Source: CAYQZD01 sp964421875 (GTDB taxonomy: Bacteria > Electryoneota > Tariuqbacteria > Tariuqbacterales > Tariuqbacteraceae). From it: a DNA stretch of 5,456 nt. Below are positions 5,311 through 5,456 of this stretch, piece by piece; the first letter of the stretch is position 1, and each line of letters opens with the position of its first letter. The position numbers and the translations under genes are program-made. The notes under the pieces were generated by a model that did no database searches, had not been told where the DNA came from, and saw only the letters and a program-made list of their open reading frames with translations. Location of the stretch: assembly GCA_964421875.1 (NCBI GenBank), contig CAYQZD010000182.1, positions 1-5,456 on the forward strand. The letters run 5' to 3'.

Positions 5311-5334
5311 CGGGGGAATAAATCCCCCGCCTAC
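5311..5334 (-). repeat. GTAG-headed REP-like palindrome, GC-rich version, copy 2
   Basis: CGGGGG (5311-5316) and CCCCCG (5324-5329) flank AATAAAT, then C and CTAC (5331-5334). It is identical to copy 1 over 25 bases, but the outermost G-C pair of copy 1 is lost here (A5310 facing C5330). Confidence 0.8.
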
Positions 5335-5345
5335 CGCTTGTACCG

Positions 5346-5363
5346 CAGACTGCGGGCAGTCTG
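5346..5363. repeat. Perfect inverted repeat, 8-base arms
   Basis: CAGACTGC (5346-5353) and GCAGTCTG (5356-5363) are separated by GG. As duplex DNA it is an 18-base near-symmetric site that could bind a dimeric protein; as RNA it would open to a 7-pair stem with a 4-base loop. It lies just beyond the GTAG element. No second copy is seen in the window. Confidence 0.55.
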
Positions 5364-5433
5364 TCTGAAAATAGGAAGAAACGAAAAATATTCGGTCTAC
5401 TGAATATTATAACCTATTGATTATTTATGATTT

Positions 5434-5456
5434 CTGGATTCCCGCTTTCGCGGGAA
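5434..5456 (-). repeat. GTCATTCC-type palindromic repeat, cut by the window end
   Basis: CTGGA is followed by arms TTCCCGC (5439-5445) and GCGGGAA (5450-5456) around TTTC. It has the same design as 1917-1942 with a changed stem and loop. The expected TGAC tail would lie beyond the window. Confidence 0.65.

Larger units (their letters stand above)
5055..5456. other. Gene-free repeat-rich region upstream of the TIR gene
   Basis: No credible gene is seen in 402 bases. The region holds palindromic or repeated elements at 5117-5138, 5151-5181, 5311-5334, 5346-5363 and 5434-5456, and a 9-base triplication at 5251-5277. A weak AT-rich inverted repeat, AATATTC/GAATATT (5387-5393 and 5402-5408), is followed by TTTTT on the minus strand and might be a remnant terminator. 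Near the TIR gene, CATAAT (5080-5075, minus strand) is a possible -10 without a convincing -35. Confidence 0.7.

Noticed and set aside
5094..5321. 75-codon plus-strand frame with an RFARND-like peptide, and the similar start of 1982-2236
   Set aside because: The peptide comes from the 31-base repeat present in both places; neither frame shows a protein family.

Overview
The window comes from a bacterium, probably an uncultured or little-studied lineage; the phylum cannot be fixed from this sequence. Four coding regions all lie on the minus strand, with two intergenic stretches of about 400 bases full of short palindromic repeats. The sampled parts of the two metabolic genes are GC-rich (hand-counted 60-base samples: 38/60 at 661-720 and 39/60 at 3301-3360). 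The 4002-5054 gene is poorer in GC (26/60 at 4021-4080 and 29/60 at 4441-4500).

In transcription order (right to left): 5055-5456 is a gene-free, repeat-rich region. 4002-5054 encodes a TIR-domain protein with a conserved glutamate at the expected NADase position and an unrecognised C-terminal half. 3868-4001 is a spacer with two palindromic repeats. 2041-3867 encodes a 608-residue fusion of an actinobacterial-type inositol-1-phosphate synthase (residues 1-370) to a CTP:inositol-1-phosphate cytidylyltransferase-like nucleotidyltransferase (371-608). 1629-2040 is a second repeat-rich region. 87-1619 encodes a polytopic GT22/ALG9-like mannosyltransferase. At the left edge, 1-76 holds the start of a further gene with an acidic Asp/Asn-rich N-terminus, 10 bases after the glycosyltransferase stop.

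The fusion gene predicts the steps glucose 6-phosphate to inositol 1-phosphate to CDP-inositol on one polypeptide. CDP-inositol is a head-group donor for inositol phospholipids or for di-myo-inositol phosphate; no CDP-alcohol transferase is in the window, so the end product is open. A GT22 enzyme nearby makes a mannosylated inositol lipid conceivable, but this is inference from proximity.

The other notable content is a set of small palindromic elements in at least three families. Read on the minus strand they have fixed heads (GTAG, GTGC or GTCATT) and all point the same way as the genes. Within families the stems change on both arms while pairing is kept. The GTAG family resembles REP sequences mobilised by RAYT transposases. 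The inositol fusion gene is bracketed by two nearly identical GTAG copies.
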